DNA of 33,200 nt from a virus: positions 1 to 33,200 of the IMG/VR virus record IMGVR_UViG_3300031951_000717, one strand, 5' to 3'. The notes below the pieces were generated by a model. It was not told the origin of the DNA, searched no databases, and saw nothing but the letters and a program-made list of their open reading frames with translations. The stretch's first letter is position 1. Every line of letters begins with the position of its first letter. The translations under genes and the position numbers were made by a program. Positions 30,498 to 33,200 of the stretch are shown here, in pieces.

Positions 30498-32645
30498 ATG
30501 ACAACCCGTAAATACTCATCCCGTTCGCAGAGTACAACACTAGCATCTGCGATTAACTCTGGTAGTACTGCTATTACCGTTGTGTCTGCGTCATCACTTC
30601 TTGGTGGCGTAACAATCTCTGCTGGTGAAACATACACAGTTGTCATTGACCCAGATACAGCCCTTGAAGAAATTGTAGACGTATATAAGGTAGACGGAAA
30701 CCCTGTCTCTGGTAATACGCTGGCAATTGTTCGCAACATTGATGGTTCTGTAGCACAGGCTCACTCTGCTGGTGCAGAGGTTCGTCACATGGCTATTGGT
30801 CGTGACTACCGTGAAGCCAATACACATGCTGAAAATGTAACAACAGCACACGGTTTGACTATTGCTAACGTCCTTGAGACGACAGATACAAATATGATTA
30901 CTACAGCAATGCTTCAGGCAAATGCTGTAACTACAGCAAAAATTACAGACGCAAATGTAACTACAGCCAAGATTGCTGATTCGGCTATTACATCTGCCAA
31001 GATTGCTGACGGCACAATTGCTACGGCAGACATTGCAGACTCTGCTATCACAACAGCAAAGATTGCTAACGCTAATGTTACTACTGCAAAGATTGAAGAG
31101 TCTGCAGTTACTAACTCTCGTATCGCAGCAGATGCTGTGACATCAGACAAGATTGCTAATGATGCAGTTGGAACTACAGAGATTGCAAACTCAGCGGTTA
31201 CCACCGCCAAAATAGCAGACTCAGCAATTACTTCGGCTAAGATTGCCGATGGTACTATTGTTGCAGGAGATATTGCAGATGGCGCTATTACTAGCGCAAA
31301 GATTCTTGATGGCACAATTGCTACTGGAGATATTGCTGACAGTGCAATTACCTCTGCAAAGATTGCAGATGGAACAATTGTAAACGCTGATATTAACTCT
31401 TCGGCAGCAATTGCTAAGACCAAGTTAGACCTTGGTGGAACTATTACTTCTGCTGATTTGGTTGATGGAACTATCGTAGCCTCTGATATTGCAGATGGAA
31501 CTATTACTGCAGCCAAAATGGTGTCTGACCCTTATGCTCGCGCCAATCACACTGGTACTCAAGCAGCATCAACTATCTCAGATTTTGATACACAAGTACG
31601 CACATCTAAGTTAAGCCAGATGGCAGCCCCTGCTGCAGACGTATCTATGGCTACATACAAGATTACAAACCTTGGTACTCCAGCGTCTAACGCTGATGCT
31701 GCTACTAAGTTATATGTAGATACAAAGGTTGCAGACCTAGTTAACTCAGCACCATCTACACTTGACACACTTGGTGAGATTGCTAGCGCAATCCAATCAG
31801 GTGGAACTGTTTACGAGTCATTTGTACTCAAGGCTGGTTCTACTATGACTGGTGCTCTTACACTGTCAGGTGCTCCTACAGTCGACCTACACGCTGCTAC
31901 AAAGGCTTACGTAGATACAGTTGCAGGTTCTGCTACTGCTGCTGCAGCCAGTGCTGCTGCTGCTGCAACAACTTATGATAACTTTGATGACCGTTACCTT
32001 GGTAGCAAGTCAACTGCTCCATCTGTAGACAATGATGGCAATGCACTTCTTACTGGTGCTATTTACTGGAACTCAGTAACCAATGCTATGTATGCTTGGA
32101 CAGGTACAGAGTGGGGTTCAATCTCATCTACTGCAGATATCTACCGCTTCCGCTTTACAGCATCAGGCGGAGAAACATCACTATCTGGAACAGATGCAAA
32201 CGGACTTACACTATCCTACATTCCAGGTAAAGAGCAGGTATACCTTAACGGTGTACTCCTTGCTCGTACATCTGACTACACAGCAACAGATGGCTCAAGT
32301 ATCACATCTCTTGCAGCCCTTGCTTCTAGTGACATTGTAGAAATTATTACCTTTACAGCGTTTGAACTTGCAGACTCAATTGCTCGTTCACTCTTTGATG
32401 CTAAGGGTGATTTGCTTGTAGCAACATCTGCTGACACACCAGGCAAATTAACAGTCGGCTCAAATGGCACAGTGCTAGTAGCAGATTCATCTACAGCAAC
32501 AGGTTTGAAGTGGTCAGCATATGACCCACTTCCTAGCCAGACTGGAAACTCTGGCAAATATCTAACAACCGATGGTTCAACAACTTCTTGGGGAGCCATT
32601 ACCACAGACCCTACACCAACCGTATTCCTCTTGATGGGAGCATAA
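30498..32645 (+). CDS. Tail fibre / receptor-contact protein with decapeptide repeats
   Basis: A 715-residue protein. Residues 1-110 form a virion-anchor-like beta domain (SGSTAITVVSASSLLGGVTI, then a QAHSAGAEVRHMAIGRDYRE end). Residues 141-300 are sixteen tandem 10-residue repeats (consensus D-S/G-A/T-I-T-S/T-A-K-I-A). After them come HTGTQAASTISDFDTQVR and the phage-fibre pattern KITNLGTPASNADAATKLYV, repeated later as SGAPTVDLHAATKAYVDT, then beta-rich distal regions. Repeats and DAATK-YVD motifs are typical of trimeric tail fibres. It probably contacts the host surface through the distal part. The gene is followed directly by two small beta-rich proteins. Confidence 0.85.
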   Translation: MTTRKYSSRSQSTTLASAINSGSTAITVVSASSLLGGVTISAGETYTVVIDPDTALEEIVDVYKVDGNPVSGNTLAIVRNIDGSVAQAHSAGAEVRHMAIGRDYREANTHAENVTTAHGLTIANVLETTDTNMITTAMLQANAVTTAKITDANVTTAKIADSAITSAKIADGTIATADIADSAITTAKIANANVTTAKIEESAVTNSRIAADAVTSDKIANDAVGTTEIANSAVTTAKIADSAITSAKIADGTIVAGDIADGAITSAKILDGTIATGDIADSAITSAKIADGTIVNADINSSAAIAKTKLDLGGTITSADLVDGTIVASDIADGTITAAKMVSDPYARANHTGTQAASTISDFDTQVRTSKLSQMAAPAADVSMATYKITNLGTPASNADAATKLYVDTKVADLVNSAPSTLDTLGEIASAIQSGGTVYESFVLKAGSTMTGALTLSGAPTVDLHAATKAYVDTVAGSATAAAASAAAAATTYDNFDDRYLGSKSTAPSVDNDGNALLTGAIYWNSVTNAMYAWTGTEWGSISSTADIYRFRFTASGGETSLSGTDANGLTLSYIPGKEQVYLNGVLLARTSDYTATDGSSITSLAALASSDIVEIITFTAFELADSIARSLFDAKGDLLVATSADTPGKLTVGSNGTVLVADSSTATGLKWSAYDPLPSQTGNSGKYLTTDGSTTSWGAITTDPTPTVFLLMGA
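30918..31397 (+). repeat. Sixteen tandem 30-base units encoding decapeptide repeats
   Basis: The period is exact at 30 bases and 10 residues for fibre residues 141-300, with the fixed hydrophobic position I/V at 4 and 9 and K/D at 8. The DNA copies differ at synonymous sites and at residues 1-3, so they are old rather than freshly expanded. Another four less regular copies follow to about 31520. The repeats probably form a trimeric beta-helix-like or triple-stranded shaft. Confidence 0.9.
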
Positions 32646-32648
32646 TCA

Positions 32649-32978
32649 ATGGCAACAACCTATAAAGTCCTGGGGCAAGTCAACCCATCAGCGACAACAG
32701 CAACTACTCTATATACAGTACCGTCTTCAACATCATCGGTAGTTTCAACCATTTCAGTATGTAATCAAGCATCAACCGCTGCGACATTTCGTATTGCTGT
32801 TCGTCCAGCAGGAGAAACACTGGCTGCAAAGCACTATATTATTTATGGTGCAACTGTTCCAGCATCTGACTCAACTATGATTACAGTTGGACTTACACTT
32901 GCTACTACTGATGTAGTGACGGTGTATGCATCTAGCGCAACCCTTTCATTCAACGCATACGGAAGCGAGATTTCATAA
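32649..32978 (+). CDS. Small beta-rich virion appendage protein
   Basis: A 109-residue protein almost wholly of predicted beta strands (YKVLGQVNPSATTATTLYTV, TISVCNQASTAATFRIAV, YIIYGATVPASDSTMITVGL) of the kind found in small jelly-roll or immunoglobulin-like tail or decoration proteins of many phages. It has the NQASTAATFRIAV pattern often seen there. It starts three bases after the fibre stop and overlaps the next gene as TAATG. It may decorate the fibre or form a separate receptor-binding tip; the role is inferred. Confidence 0.75.
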   Translation: MATTYKVLGQVNPSATTATTLYTVPSSTSSVVSTISVCNQASTAATFRIAVRPAGETLAAKHYIIYGATVPASDSTMITVGLTLATTDVVTVYASSATLSFNAYGSEIS

Positions 32979-33200
32979 TGGCAGTAGGTACAGTAACGGG
33001 ACTGGAATCATCAGACAACTGGCAGTTAATTGCTACTAATACAGTAACAAGCGGAAGTACAACATCATTTACAAATATATCTGGTTATAGAAAATTAATG
33101 GTTACTTTTAAGGGCGTAACTCTAAATTCATCTAACTGGCTTTATTTAAGATTTAATTCAGATAGTACTAGCACCAACTATGGCTCTACTACTGGTCTTT
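32978..33200 (+). CDS. Beta-rich tail appendage protein (partial, runs off the window)
   Basis: The frame starts at ATG 32978 within the previous stop (TAATG) and is open to the window end, giving 74 residues. They read as alternating strands: SSDNWQLIATNTVTSGSTTS, ISGYRKLMVTFKGVTL, then NWLYLRFNSDSTS. The pattern, a WQLI...tsg...tsf opening and a YLRFN strand, is common in the N-terminal part of phage appendage proteins with a concanavalin- or jelly-roll-like fold. Full length and domains beyond 33200 are unknown. Confidence 0.8.
   Translation, partial: MAVGTVTGLESSDNWQLIATNTVTSGSTTSFTNISGYRKLMVTFKGVTLNSSNWLYLRFNSDSTSTNYGSTTGL

Noticed and set aside
30914-31516. 200-codon minus-strand ORF opposite the fibre repeats
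   Set aside because: It is a periodic shadow of the 30-base repeats on the other strand, with no start signal.
1-33200. Lysogeny functions, tRNA genes or insertion sequences
   Set aside because: No integrase, excisionase, transposase, att-like direct repeat or tRNA cloverleaf could be supported anywhere in the window.

Overview
The window looks like part of a lytic, podovirus-like phage of a low-GC actinobacterium, probably a freshwater one such as the Nanopelagicales (acI). Three things point to an actinobacterial host: a WhiB-family Fe-S regulator, a DUF4192 protein and other actinophage-type genes, and moderate, A/T-leaning base composition. The N4-gp56-type capsid, a head-tail adaptor candidate, a fibre and very large putative internal proteins suggest short-tailed virions. 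I see no integrase, repressor gene, att site, tRNA or CRISPR array. Host and morphotype are inferences.

Layout. (1) 1-225: the 3' end of a rightward gene (membrane protein, possible holin) and a strong intrinsic terminator, probably the end of the late transcript if the genome is circular or circularly permuted. (2) 233-11787: a leftward arm of about 30 tightly packed genes, most overlapping by TAATG, ATGA or longer. It encodes replication and recombination proteins (SSB-like protein, Cas4/RecB-like exonuclease, DnaB-like helicase, DnaG-type primase in two frames, Holliday-junction-resolvase-like nuclease), DUF932 and DUF4192 proteins, a DUF1599/Nmad1 protein, a phosphoesterase, and a promoter-distal regulatory group (sigma-like, zinc ribbon, FmdB-like, WhiB). 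Ten of the genes are too short for routine ORF cut-offs and were read directly from the sequence. (3) 11788-12306: a divergent control region with a leftward -10 box, a long structured leader, two rightward promoter candidates and a cluster of ACTGT/ACAGT elements. (4) 12307-33200: a rightward structural arm: large terminase, basic protein, portal, two small proteins, a 1727-residue protein, two coiled-coil-type proteins, scaffold, capsid, a run of small Lys-rich proteins (two matching DUF5872 and DUF6321), adaptor, repeat-bearing fibre and two beta-rich appendage proteins, the last cut by the window edge.

How it fits together. The leftward transcript probably starts near 11930 and makes replication proteins first and regulators last. 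The regulators could then redirect host RNA polymerase to the rightward late arm. The points most worth a second look are the leader hairpin and its sequence-related partner 950 bases downstream, the ACTGT cluster, the two-frame primase, and the block of strongly basic proteins with a shared N-terminal module, which may be co-packaged with DNA.
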